NCBI GenBank assembly: GCA_963777975.1
Contig: CAVZSO010000011.1
Coordinates: 239,977-303,976 of the forward strand
Length of the DNA: 64,000 nt
Reading direction: 5' to 3'
Source of the DNA: CSP1-4 sp963777975
GTDB lineage: Bacteria; Chloroflexota; Limnocylindria; Limnocylindrales; CSP1-4
The notes beneath the pieces are model-generated. The model did not search any database. It was not told the DNA's origin and saw nothing but the letters and a program-made list of their open reading frames with translations. How positions within the stretch are numbered: the stretch's first letter is position 1; the number at the start of each line of letters is the position of its first letter. The translations under genes were made by a program, and so were the position numbers. Positions 18,430-27,700 of the stretch are shown in pieces.

Positions 18430-20253
18430 ATGACCGTCGACACCATGACCTCGATCGCCGATGCCACCCGGAGTGGCCGATATGTCGGTGGCTGGCCGAA
18501 GATCGGCATCCGGCCGGCCATCGACGGGCGGCGTCGGGGGGTCCGGGAGTCACTCGAGGACCAGACCATGGGCATGGCTCGGGCGACGGCCGAGCTGCTG
18601 ACCGCGAGCCTCCGCTACCCGGACGGCACCGCCGTGGCCTGCGTCATCCCCGAGCATTGCATCGGCGGCGTGGTCGAGGCCGCGGAGGCGGCCGAGCTCT
18701 TCCGCCGCGAGGGCGTCGGCGTCTCGATCACCGTCACGCCGTGCTGGTGCTACGGCTCCGAGACGATGGACATGGACCCGCTCACGCCCAAGGCCGTCTG
18801 GGGGTTCAACGGCACCGAGCGGCCCGGCGCCGTCTACCTCGCGGCGGTGCTGGCGGCTCACACGCAGAAGGGCATCCCGGCCTTCGGGATCTACGGCCAC
18901 GACGTCCAGGACGCGGGTGACGCGTCGATCCCGCCCGACGTCGAGGAAAAGCTGCTGCGCTTCGCTCGGGCGGGCCTCGCGGTCGCCACCATGCGCGGCA
19001 AGTCGTACCTCAGTCTGGGCGCTGTCTCGATGGGCATCGCCGGCTCGATCGTCGACCAGGCGTTCTTCGAGCGCTGGCTTGGGATGCGGGTCGAGAGCGT
19101 CGACATGACGGAGCTCACCCGGCGCATGGACGGCGGCATCTACGACGATGCCGAGCTCGAGCGGGCGCTCGAGTGGACCCGGGCGAACTGCCGCGAGGGC
19201 GACGACCGGAACCCGCCCGAGGTCCGGCGCAGCCGCGAGCAGAAGGATCGGGATTGGACCACGGTCGTGAAGATGACGCTCGCCGTTCGCGACCTGATGG
19301 TCGGCAACGGAAGCCTCGGCGGCGGCTACGGCGAGGAAGCGCTCGGGCGCAACGCCATCCTCGGCGGCTTCCAGGGCCAGCGTCAGTGGACCGACCAGTT
19401 CCCGAACGGCGACTTCACCGAGGCGATCCTCAACTCGTCGTTCGACTGGGACGGCATCCGGGCGCCGTTCGTGTTCGCGACCGAGAACGACAGCCTCAAC
19501 GGCGCCACGATGCTGCTGGGCTACCTGCTCACCAACACCGCCCAGATCTTCGCCGACGTCAGGACCTACTGGAGCCCGGACGCGGTGCGCCGAGTGACCG
19601 GGGTGACGCTCGAGGGCCGCGCGGCAGGCGGTGTCATCCACCTGATCAACTCAGGCGCGGCGACGCTCGACGCGACGGGCCGCATGGAGCGCGACGGCGA
19701 GCCGGCGATGAAGCCGTTCTGGGAGATCTCCGATGATGACGTCGCCGCGGCGCTCCAGGCGACGACCTGGTACCCGGCCACGGTCGGTTACTTCAGGGGC
19801 GGCGGCTATTCGTCGAACTTCGTGTCCCGCGGCGGCATGCCCATGACGATGAGCCGCATCAACCTCGTGGCCGGCGTCGGCCCCGTCCTCCAGGTCGCGC
19901 AAGGTTGGACGGTGGACCTGCCACCGGATGTGCATCGCACCCTGGACCAGCGGACGGACCCGACCTGGCCGACCCATTGGTTCGTGCCGGAGCTGACCGG
20001 CACCGGCGCGTTCCGCGACGTCTACAGCGTCATGGCCAGCTGGGGCGCCAACCACGGCGCGATCAGCTACGGGCACATCGGGGCGGATCTCATCAGCCTC
20101 GCCTCGCTGTTGCGCATCCCGGTCAACATGCACAACGTCCCGGCCGAGGCCGTCTTCCGTCCCAGCGCCTGGACCAATCTCGGCACGGCCGACCCTGAGG
20201 GCGCCGACTTCCGGGCCTGCGCCACCTTCGGGCCGCTCTATGGCCGTGCCTGA
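18430..20253 (+). CDS. fucI: L-fucose isomerase FucI
   Basis: Converts L-fucose to L-fuculose with Mn2+. The 607-residue protein is intact and spans the whole family length, with PKIGIRPAIDGRRRGVRESL near residue 23, VTPCWCYGSETMDMDP, GFNGTERPGAVYLAA and ENDSLNGATMLLGYLLTN. C-terminal features are YFRGGGYSSNF and ASWGANHGAISYGHIG. The metal-binding Glu/Asp/His set of the family is consistent with MGIAGS and the C-terminal histidines. D-arabinose is a common alternate substrate. It is one of the few long genes in this operon without a frameshift. Confidence 0.95.
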   Translation: MTVDTMTSIADATRSGRYVGGWPKIGIRPAIDGRRRGVRESLEDQTMGMARATAELLTASLRYPDGTAVACVIPEHCIGGVVEAAEAAELFRREGVGVSITVTPCWCYGSETMDMDPLTPKAVWGFNGTERPGAVYLAAVLAAHTQKGIPAFGIYGHDVQDAGDASIPPDVEEKLLRFARAGLAVATMRGKSYLSLGAVSMGIAGSIVDQAFFERWLGMRVESVDMTELTRRMDGGIYDDAELERALEWTRANCREGDDRNPPEVRRSREQKDRDWTTVVKMTLAVRDLMVGNGSLGGGYGEEALGRNAILGGFQGQRQWTDQFPNGDFTEAILNSSFDWDGIRAPFVFATENDSLNGATMLLGYLLTNTAQIFADVRTYWSPDAVRRVTGVTLEGRAAGGVIHLINSGAATLDATGRMERDGEPAMKPFWEISDDDVAAALQATTWYPATVGYFRGGGYSSNFVSRGGMPMTMSRINLVAGVGPVLQVAQGWTVDLPPDVHRTLDQRTDPTWPTHWFVPELTGTGAFRDVYSVMASWGANHGAISYGHIGADLISLASLLRIPVNMHNVPAEAVFRPSAWTNLGTADPEGADFRACATFGPLYGRA

Positions 20254-20344
20254 GCCGCCCGGCGACGGCTGATCATGGCATGACCCGGCTCGCGCCGCGG
20301 ATGGCGGCGACACGAGCACCGGACGCTCTCACACCGACAGCCCG

Positions 20345-21528
20345 ATGACCGACCTGCTCGAAGCCGCGTCGTTGGCGCGGCGATTCGGGGCCGACCCGCA
20401 GTTCTCGAGGGCCGGCGGCGGCAACGTTTCGACCAAGAGCGACGACGTCCTGTACATCAAGCCCAGCGGCGTATCGCTGGCTTCGATCTCGGCCGAGTCG
20501 CTGATGCCGCTCGCGCTGGCCCCACTGCTGAGCATGGTCGGAGACGCGGCCGCCGCCCCTCCCGGCAGCGAGGCCGTGATGCGGTCCGCGATGGCCGCGC
20601 GACTGCGACCCGAGGGTGACCGACGGCCATCGGTCGAGTGCGTGTTCCACGCCCTCATCCCCGGTCGGTTCGTCATCCATACCCATCCGACGCTCGTGAA
20701 CGCGCTGACCTGTGCGCGCGACGGCACGACGATCGCCCAGGACCTGTTCGGGGACGACGCGCTCTGGGTACCGTACGTGGACCCTGGGCTTCCGCTCGCC
20801 CGCGAGATCGCGAGCCGCCGACGGGACCACGCGAGCCGGACCGGCGCCGCAGCGCCAGACGTCACCCTCCTCCAGAACCACGGCCTGATCGTGGCTGGCG
20901 ACGACCCGGCGGCCATCGCGGAACGGTCGTACGAGGTCGTGGCAGCCGTGCGGATGCACCTGGAAGCGCTGCCGGCTGCGCCGGATCCGCTGCCGTCGGC
21001 GCCCGACCTCGGAGACGTCGAGCATCTGACGCAGGTGCTCGGCGGCCGGCTCGCGCCGGGCCGCAGCCCCTTGCCGTGGCCTTCGATGGCTCTGCGGACG
21101 CGGCCTGGCTGGCCGGGACGTCCGAGGGCCGGGAGCTGGTCCGAGGCGGCCCACTGACGCCTGACCAGATCGTGTACGCCGGCTCGTGGCCGCTGTGGCT
21201 CGACGCGGACGCGGCAGACGAGGCGCGACTCGAGGCTCGCGTCGCGACCGCGATGCGCGAGCGCGCTGCCACCACCGTCGAAGCGCCGATCATCGTCGTG
21301 GCCGCGGGCATCGGCGTGTTCGCGCTCGGGGCCGGCCCGCACCAGGCGGAGACGGCGCGCGAGATCTACCTCGACGCGATCCGCGTCGGCCGTGACGCGC
21401 TGCGGCTGGGCGGTGCCAGGCCGCTGGCGCCGCCCGAGCGCCGTTTCATCGAGGAGTGGGAGGCCGAGGCGTATCGCCGCGGGATCGAGTCCCCGGATGC
21501 CGCGGAGCCGGGAAGCCCCGCCCGATGA
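20345..21528 (+). CDS. Class II aldolase (fuculose/rhamnulose-1-phosphate type, frameshifted)
   Basis: About 394 residues of the AraD/FucA class II aldolase fold, resembling the aldolase half of RhaD-like proteins (COG3347) but without the C-terminal dehydrogenase. Visible features are SRAGGGNVSTKSDDVLYIKP (substrate loop), the zinc histidines in IHTHPTLVNAL and LLQNHGLIVAG, and the C-terminal YLDAIRVGRDALRLGG. The frame changes near 21068 by loss of one base. It would split L-fuculose-1-phosphate to dihydroxyacetone phosphate and L-lactaldehyde. Substrate inferred from fucI. Confidence 0.82.
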
Positions 21529-21544
21529 TCGCCACGTTCCCGCT

Positions 21545-22994
21545 GTGAACGAAGGGGTCGTCGCAGCCATCGACATCGGCGCCTCGAGCGGCCGGGTCAT
21601 CCTCGGCCGGCTCGGCTCGCACGGCCTGTCGCTCGAGGAGGTACACCGCTTCCCGAACGACCCGGTCCAGCTTGCCGACGGGCTGCACTGGGACGCGCTG
21701 CGCCTGCACCACGAGATCCTGGCCGGGCTTCGGCTGGCGGCGCGTGCGGCACCCGGCCTGGCGAGCGTCGGCATCGACACGTGGGGCGTGGATGTCGGCT
21801 GGCTCGATGGCGCGGGGTCGCTCATCGGCAACCCGTTCCACCACCGCGACCCGCGCAACCTCGGTGCCGCCGAGCGGGTCCACGCCCGCATCTCCCGCGC
21901 CGACCTTTACGCACGGAATGGGCTCCAGTTCCTGCCCTTCAACACGCTCTACCAGCTCGAGGCCGCACGCGGGACGCCGGCATTCGGGCTCGCGCGAACG
22001 GTCCTCTTGATGCCCGACCTGCTCGGCTATTGGCTCACGGGGGTCATCGTCGCAGAACGAACGAACGCCTCGACCACCGGATTGCTCGATCCGCGGACGC
22101 GCGCCTGGGACGGTGGCCCTGATGGCCGAGCTGGACCTCGACCCGTCGTTGCTGCCCCCGCTGGCCGAGCCGGGCACGGTGCGCGGTCCGCTGCTGACGA
22201 GTGTCCGCGAGGCGACGGGCCTCGACGCGGCGACGGTCGTCACCCTCGTCGGCTCGCACGACACCGCGTCCGCGGTGGCTGCAGTCCCGGCTGCGTCCGA
22301 TGCCTTCGCCTACATCTCGAGCGGGACGTGGTCGTTGGTCGGCGTCGAGGCGCCCGGCCCCATCCTCACCGAGGCCAGCCGGGGCGCGAACTTCACCAAC
22401 GAAGGCGGGGTCGATGGCACGACCCGATTCCTGCGCAACGTCACCGGCCTGTGGCTGCTCCAGGAGTCGCTCCGGACGTGGGAGCTGGCGGGGACGCCGG
22501 AGACGCTCGAACCGCTGCTCGAGGCCGCCGCCGCTCTGCCGTCCGGCGGGCCGGTCGTGGATCCGGATGAGCCGGCGTTCATGGCACCCGGCGACATGCC
22601 GACGCGGATCGGCGCGGCCATCGTCGCAGCCGGCGGCCGGCCGCCCGAGGGTCGGCCAGCGGTCGTGCGCTGCATCCTCGACAGCCTGGCCATCGCCTAC
22701 GCCCGCGCCGTCACCGACGCGGTCCGCCTGACGGGCAAGACGATCGAGGTCGTGCACGTCGTGGGCGGCGGCTCGCGGAATCGGCTGCTGTGCCAGCTGA
22801 CCGCCGACGCCTGCCGGCTGCCCGTCGTCGCCGGGCCGGTCGAGGCGACGGCGCTCGGCAACATCCTCGTCCAGGCGCGCTCGTTGGGCCTCGTCTCCGG
22901 CGACCTGGCGGCCATGCGAGCCATCGTGCGCGACGGCCACTCCCTGGTTCGATACGAGCCGTCGCCGGGTGGTACCGTCCGCACACCCGCGTGA
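21545..22994 (+). CDS. FGGY sugar kinase, rhamnulokinase-like (frameshifted)
   Basis: About 483 residues of the FGGY kinase family. AAIDIGASSGRVILGRLGS and SVGIDTWGVDVGWLD form the first domain. After an extra base near 22108 the second domain gives GSHDTASAVAAVP, ISSGTWSLVGVE, FTNEGGVDGTTRFLRNV and VVGGGSRNRLLCQLTA. These signatures are closest to RhaB, not classical FucK, so here the kinase probably phosphorylates L-fuculose. GTG start, 16 bases after the aldolase. Confidence 0.87.
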
Positions 22995-23042
22995 CCGAAG
23001 GGGGGAGCCGACGGGTCCTTGTGTCTCCCATGTGAGGGGTAC

Positions 23043-24449
23043 GTGGCGCACGTGACTCGATCGGAGCTTCGCGGGTCCTCCATCGAGGGCTATCGAGACC
23101 TGCCGAGTCGGTCGCCCTGGGTCGCCCAGCTGGCACCCGATGGGCCGCCTCGGCCGCTGGAGGCGGATGCGGCCACCGACGTCGTGATCGTCGGGGCCGG
23201 CATCGCGGGCCTGGCGACCGCCTTCTTCACCCTGCGGTCCACCCCTCATCGGCTGATGCTCATCGAGCGGGACCGCGTGGCGCGTGGCGCGACGGGGCAC
23301 AACGCCGGGCAGCTCACCACCTACTTCGAGCGCCCGCTCTACGACATCGCCGATGCGTTCGGATCGGAGCAGGCGATCGAGGCGCAGCGGGCGTTCGACG
23401 GCGCGCACGAGCTGCTCGACCTCATGACCGCCGAGTCCGGTGCCACCGTCCGCGTCGAGCGGTTCACTGGCCACATGGGCATGTTCACGCTCAACCACCT
23501 CCAGGTGCACCTCCGCAACAACCTGCTCCGCCGGCAGGGCGGCCTGCGCCTGGAGACGTGCGTGGTCTCCGACGAGGCCGAGTTCCTCGAGCAGATCCCC
23601 GCCGAGTTCGCCTCGCTCTACAGCGTCGTCCCCCAGGCCCGCATTCGCGAGCTCCTGGACACGGAGGACGACCGATATCGGGCCGTGCTGTCGGACCGAA
23701 AGGGCTGCATCAACGGCGCCGCATTGGTCCAGAGCGTGCTGGCCAACCTCGAGCAGCGTTACCCCGACCGCTTCCGATACGTCGACCACACGCTCGTGGA
23801 CCGGGTCGTCGTCGGCGACGGCCGCGTCGTCGTGCACGCTCGAGGCCACGAGGTGGTCGCGTCGTCCGTCGTCCTGTGCACCAATGGCTACGTCGACCAC
23901 GTCGTCGAAGATGCCGGTGGCGAGCGGATCGGGCTGGCTCGCGATCAGCGGGTGACGGGCACGGTCGGCTACATGGCGGCCTTCGTCGAGGATCGCCCGC
24001 GGATCCCGGCCGCGCTGAGCTACATCCGCAACACGACCATCGGCGGCGATACGCCCTACGTCTACGTCACCCGACGCACGTACGACCGAGCCGACGCGAT
24101 CGTCACCCTGACCTGCATGGGCGGCCCCGAGCACCCCATCGATGGCGCCGCGTACGACCCGATGACGCCCTTCGGCGGGACGATGCTGACCTCCATGGAT
24201 CAGGACATCCGTCCGTACGCCCAGCCCGCGCGGCCGCCTGGTCGCCCGTACGACTTCCAGTGGCATGGGCTCATGGGGTATACAGAAGGTCGTATCCGAG
24301 TCATCGGCCCGCACCCGCGCCACCCGTCGCTGCTCTACAACCTGGGCTGCAACGGCGTCGGCTTCCTGCCGTCGATCAGTGGTGGCCAGCGGGTGGCACG
24401 CATCCTGGCGGGCGAGACGCTGCCGCCCAGCATCTTCGATCCGCGCTGA
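23043..24449 (+). CDS. FAD-dependent oxidoreductase (DAO family)
   Basis: About 468 residues, frame-intact. A Rossmann FAD-binding motif VVIVGAGIAGLATAFF starts near residue 46, followed by RVARGATGHNAGQLT, the usual DAO glycine-rich contact. The C-terminus has YNLGCNGVGFLPSISGGQRV. Such enzymes oxidise amines, amino acids or related compounds to imines and keto acids; the substrate cannot be named. GTG 23043 follows GAGGGG too closely to be a clear ribosome site. GTG 23052, six bases after TACGTG, is an alternative. It is 48 bases after the kinase and may or may not be in the fucose operon. Confidence 0.8.
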   Translation: MAHVTRSELRGSSIEGYRDLPSRSPWVAQLAPDGPPRPLEADAATDVVIVGAGIAGLATAFFTLRSTPHRLMLIERDRVARGATGHNAGQLTTYFERPLYDIADAFGSEQAIEAQRAFDGAHELLDLMTAESGATVRVERFTGHMGMFTLNHLQVHLRNNLLRRQGGLRLETCVVSDEAEFLEQIPAEFASLYSVVPQARIRELLDTEDDRYRAVLSDRKGCINGAALVQSVLANLEQRYPDRFRYVDHTLVDRVVVGDGRVVVHARGHEVVASSVVLCTNGYVDHVVEDAGGERIGLARDQRVTGTVGYMAAFVEDRPRIPAALSYIRNTTIGGDTPYVYVTRRTYDRADAIVTLTCMGGPEHPIDGAAYDPMTPFGGTMLTSMDQDIRPYAQPARPPGRPYDFQWHGLMGYTEGRIRVIGPHPRHPSLLYNLGCNGVGFLPSISGGQRVARILAGETLPPSIFDPR

Positions 24450-24488
24450 CCGCGGCGGTCGACGGTTGACCGAGCGTATCGGGGCTGG

Positions 24489-24494
24489 CACGAT
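24489..24494 (+). promoter_or_regulatory. Leaderless -10 candidate of the PLP decarboxylase
   Basis: CACGAT ends exactly six bases before ATG 24501. The first base deviates from T, otherwise it matches the window's leaderless pattern. Confidence 0.4.
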
Positions 24495-24500
24495 CGGCGC

Positions 24501-25905
24501 ATGGACGAGCTTCTGGAGCGGGCCTCGGCCCTCGCGCGCGAGTACCTCGACGGGGTGGCGGAGCGACCGGTCGGCGTGCCGATCGATCCGGGCGTGCTCC
24601 GATCGGCGCTCGGCGGCCCGATCCCCGAGCGGGGCGAGGATCCTGTCCGGTTGATCGAGGCCCTCGCGCGTGACGTCGATCCCGGCCTCGTCGCAAGCGT
24701 CGGCCCGCGGTACTTCGGCTTCGTCATCGGCGGCAGCCTGCCCGTCACCGTGGCGACGGCCTGGTTGTCGGCCGCCTGGGACCAGAATGCCGGCAACTAC
24801 GCCTCGTCGCCGGCGGCCTCCGTCATCGAGGAGGTCGCTGGACGGTGGCTGGTGGAGATCCTCGGCCTGCCGGCTGGGGCGAGCGTGGGCTTCGTCACCG
24901 GGGCGACCATGGCCAACTTCACCGCGCTGGCCGCTGGCCGTCACGCCGTGCTCCGGGACGTCGGCTGGGATGTCGAGTCGACGGGACTCTTCGGCGCCCC
25001 GCCGATCAACGTCGTCGTCGGTGCCGAGGCGCACTCGACCGTCTTCGTGGCGCTCCGGATGCTCGGCCTGGGGGCTGACCGGGTCGTCAAGGTCGAGGTC
25101 GACGATCAGGGCCGGATGCGGCCGGACAAGCTCCGCGCGACGCTCGCCGGGCTGGAAGGGCCGACGATCGTCTGCGCTCAGGCCGGCAACGTGAACACCG
25201 GGCGCCTTCGACCCGCTCCGGCCGATCGGCGAGATGGCTCGCGAGGTGGGTGCCTGGCTCCACGTCGACGGGGCGTTCGGGCTGTGGGCCGCCGCATCGG
25301 ACCGGCACCGTTCGCTGACCGATGGCATCGAGCTCGCCCACTCCTGGGGATCCGATGCCCACAAGACCCTCAACGTGCCCTATGACTGCGGGATCGTCCT
25401 CACGGCAGACCCCGAAGCCCATCGCTCCGCGATGAACGTCACGGCCGCCTACCTCGTCCGCGGCGCCGACGACGCCTACACGGCCTACGACTGGGTCCCG
25501 GAGTCGTCGCGGGCCGCTCGTGGGCTCGGCGTCTACGCCGCCCTTCGGGCGCTCGGGCGGATCGGCGTCGCCGAACAGGTTGACCGCTATTGCGCGTTGG
25601 CTCGCCGAATGGCGGATCGGTTGGCTCGAGCCGAGGGCGTCGAGATCCTCAACGAGGTCGGCTTCACCCAGGTCCTGGTGCGCTTCTCGGCGCCCGGCGA
25701 GGACACCGCGGCCGCCGATCGCCGGACGCAGGCCGTCGCGGAGGCGGTCCAGCGGGATGGGACGTGCTGGCTCGGGACCACGACGTGGCGTGACCTCGTT
25801 GCGCTCCGCGTCTCGGTCTCCAACGCCTCGACGACCGAGGAGGACATCGATCGCTCGGCCGACGCGATCCTGCGCTGTGCCCGGGCGGTCGAGGTGACCG
25901 CCTGA
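24501..25905 (+). CDS. PLP-dependent group II decarboxylase-like protein (frameshifted)
   Basis: About 468 residues of the fold-type I PLP group II decarboxylase family (aromatic amino acid or glutamate decarboxylase-like). GPRYFGFVIGGSLPVTVATA and FVTGATMANFTALAAGRH lead to the cofactor region. After one extra G near 25200, VGAWLHVDGAFGLWAA and the Schiff-base lysine in SDAHKTLNVPYDCG follow. The N-terminus is short, as in pyridoxal-dependent decarboxylases of Actinobacteria. Substrate unknown. The adjacent DAO protein may act on related amines, but that is only neighbourhood evidence. Confidence 0.83.
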
Positions 25906-25935
25906 CGGCAGATCCAGCCGGAGCGTCCAGCGAGC

Positions 25936-26757
25936 TCACCTCGGGCGTCCCTGCTCGTCGCACGGGAGCAGGACGGCCGGATCGGCTTCGACCTCGGCCT
26001 CGATCAGTCGCAGGGTCGTGGCCATCTCGCTCGGGGCGATGTACGCCCCGTCTTCCAGGTAGGGACGGTCGAGGAAGCTGACGACCAGCAGGCCGGCGAC
26101 GACAAGCGCTGTGATCGACCCGACCATCACGGCCTGGGTCCACCACCGCTCACGCCCATCGGCGAACACGACCAGGTACGCGATGGTGAGTCCCGCCCCA
26201 AGGATCAGGATGAGCCACACGGCGACGGGAATGGTCGGCGTCGCTTCGGCCAGCCGCGCACGCCGGCCTTCTCTGCGTACGGCCGTCTCGTCGAGCCAAT
26301 GGTTGAGGGCGACCTCGGTCCGAGCGTTGTCCAGGGGCATCGTGTCGATCGTCGATTCGATCCGCGCCAGCCAACCAACGACCAGGTCGCTTTCGCGGCC
26401 TTCGCGCATCCTCGGCCACTCGTCCGAGACGACGGCGCGGGCATAGCACGCGAGGTCACTCGCTAGCTCCTCGCGCTGCGGGGCGGGGAACAGCCGCGTC
26501 AAGCGATCCAGCTGGCTGATAGCCACGGCCTCGCGCGATGCCCCTTCGTGCGCTCGGATGTAGTTCTCGAACGCGAGGAACATCACGAATGCGAGCAGGA
26601 CCGCGAACGCGACTCCGAGCACTCCGAACACGGCTGCAGCGGGAACCGCATCGGCGAGCAAGCCATCCTTCGCGACGAACCGCCGTGCGGCCAGCATCAG
26701 CAGGACCGCCACGACCGCCGAGCCTGCCAGCACGATCAGGGCCCAGAACGGGATCAT
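25936..26757 (-). CDS. DUF4239 (bestrophin-like) membrane protein
   Basis: 273 residues with two N-terminal hydrophobic segments (about 3-23 and 38-65), a long soluble helical middle and two more segments near 185-240. This is the DUF4239 arrangement, a bestrophin-like family of unknown function. AHEGASREAVAISQLDRL and the C-terminal FLDRPYLEDGAYIAPSEM match the family pattern. The gene lies 16 bases downstream of the FNR gene on the same strand, so the two are probably cotranscribed. Confidence 0.72.
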   Translation of the reverse strand: MIPFWALIVLAGSAVVAVLLMLAARRFVAKDGLLADAVPAAAVFGVLGVAFAVLLAFVMFLAFENYIRAHEGASREAVAISQLDRLTRLFPAPQREELASDLACYARAVVSDEWPRMREGRESDLVVGWLARIESTIDTMPLDNARTEVALNHWLDETAVRREGRRARLAEATPTIPVAVWLILILGAGLTIAYLVVFADGRERWWTQAVMVGSITALVVAGLLVVSFLDRPYLEDGAYIAPSEMATTLRLIEAEVEADPAVLLPCDEQGRPR

Positions 26758-26773
26758 CGTCCCTCACCGCCCC

Positions 26774-27589
26774 TTAGACCGCAGGAGATCCCGCCCCGCG
26801 GGGCTCCTTGCCCTTCGGCCAATAGAGCTCCTTCTTGACCTGCTCCTCGGGGAAGCCACGGCCGAGGAGGGTCTGCTCGACGCTCGCGATCATGTCCGGG
26901 TTGCCGCAGATGTAGGCGATGGCGTTGTCGGGCGTCAGGCCAAGCTCGTCGTAGACGGCGGGCACGATCGCCTCGACGCGCCCGGTCCGCCCCGACCAGC
27001 CGGCATTGCGCGCGTCGCTCGGCCGCGAGACGGTCGGGATGTAGCTCGCCGGGTACGTGCCCGAGGCGCCCCAGCCCTCGACCAGCTCGCGGTAGCCCAG
27101 CTCGTCGACGTAGGAAGCGCCGTGGAGCACCGTGGCGCGCCGCGGACGGCCGTCGTAGATGAGCGTCGACATCATGGACACGAACGGCGCGATGCCGGTG
27201 CCGCTGCTGATGAAGACGTGCATCCGCTCGTCGTCGGGCTCGAGCACGAACTTGCCCTTGGGACCCTTGAGGCTCATGCCTTGGCCGATCGGCACGCGCC
27301 ACAGGAGCGGGGTGAACATGCCGCCGGTCACCAGGCGCACGTAGAACTCGTAGCCGTCGTCCCGCGCCCGGGGCGATGAGGCGACCGAGTACGGGCGCTG
27401 GATGAGCTTGCCGTTCGACTCCACCCCGATGGTCAGGTACTGGCCGGGCTCGAAGTCGATGAACGGCCCATCCGGCTTGACCCAGAAGAAGGCCAGCGAG
27501 TCGGTCAGGTCCTCACGCCGCGCCAGGGTCGCGCCATAGAGGGGCGACGTCGCCGCGATGGGGCGGTCGTCGGTGGCCAGCTCGGTCAT
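26774..27589 (-). CDS. FNR-type ferredoxin/flavodoxin-NADP oxidoreductase
   Basis: 271 residues. The FAD domain shows RPYSVASSPRA (the RxYS motif), the phosphate loop GGMFTPLLW and KGPKGKFVL. The NAD(P) domain shows ISSGTGIAPFVSMMS and ICGNPDMIASVEQTL. This is a ferredoxin-NADP reductase-like module moving electrons between NADPH and a small carrier. The C-terminal YWPKGKEPRGAG tail fits the bacterial Fpr type. Translation starts at ATG 27589; a six-codon open frame overlaps it from upstream. Confidence 0.87.
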   Translation of the reverse strand: MTELATDDRPIAATSPLYGATLARREDLTDSLAFFWVKPDGPFIDFEPGQYLTIGVESNGKLIQRPYSVASSPRARDDGYEFYVRLVTGGMFTPLLWRVPIGQGMSLKGPKGKFVLEPDDERMHVFISSGTGIAPFVSMMSTLIYDGRPRRATVLHGASYVDELGYRELVEGWGASGTYPASYIPTVSRPSDARNAGWSGRTGRVEAIVPAVYDELGLTPDNAIAYICGNPDMIASVEQTLLGRGFPEEQVKKELYWPKGKEPRGAGSPAV

Positions 27590-27606
27590 GGGCGTCGGTC
27601 GGTCAC
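27586..27606 (-). promoter_or_regulatory. Possible six-codon upstream ORF overlapping the FNR start
   Basis: On the minus strand a GTG at 27606 encodes VTDRRP and stops at a TGA that overlaps the FNR ATG. A strong AGGAGG (27617-27622) lies ten bases before the GTG, better placed for it than for the ATG. It could couple translation. Weak evidence. Confidence 0.3.
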
Positions 27607-27657
27607 GTGGCGGCTGCCTCCTGCAGGTCTCGAGGCGTCGGGTCGGCGATCGGTGTC

Positions 27658-27663
27658 AGTCTA
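27658..27663 (-). promoter_or_regulatory. -10 box of the FNR-DUF4239 transcript
   Basis: TAGACT on the minus strand lies in the 111-base gap between the S9 peptidase end and the FNR start. It would give a leader of about 60 bases. Confidence 0.4.
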
Positions 27664-27700
27664 CGGCCGAGCGGCGACCCCGAGCAGGGTGCACGGCACC

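Noticed and set aside
22044..25373. A 1109-codon open frame on the minus strand opposite the kinase, DAO and decarboxylase genes
   Set aside because: It is antisense to three well-supported genes and its translation is a low-complexity Arg/Asp/Gly/Val mix. Long antisense frames are expected at this GC content.
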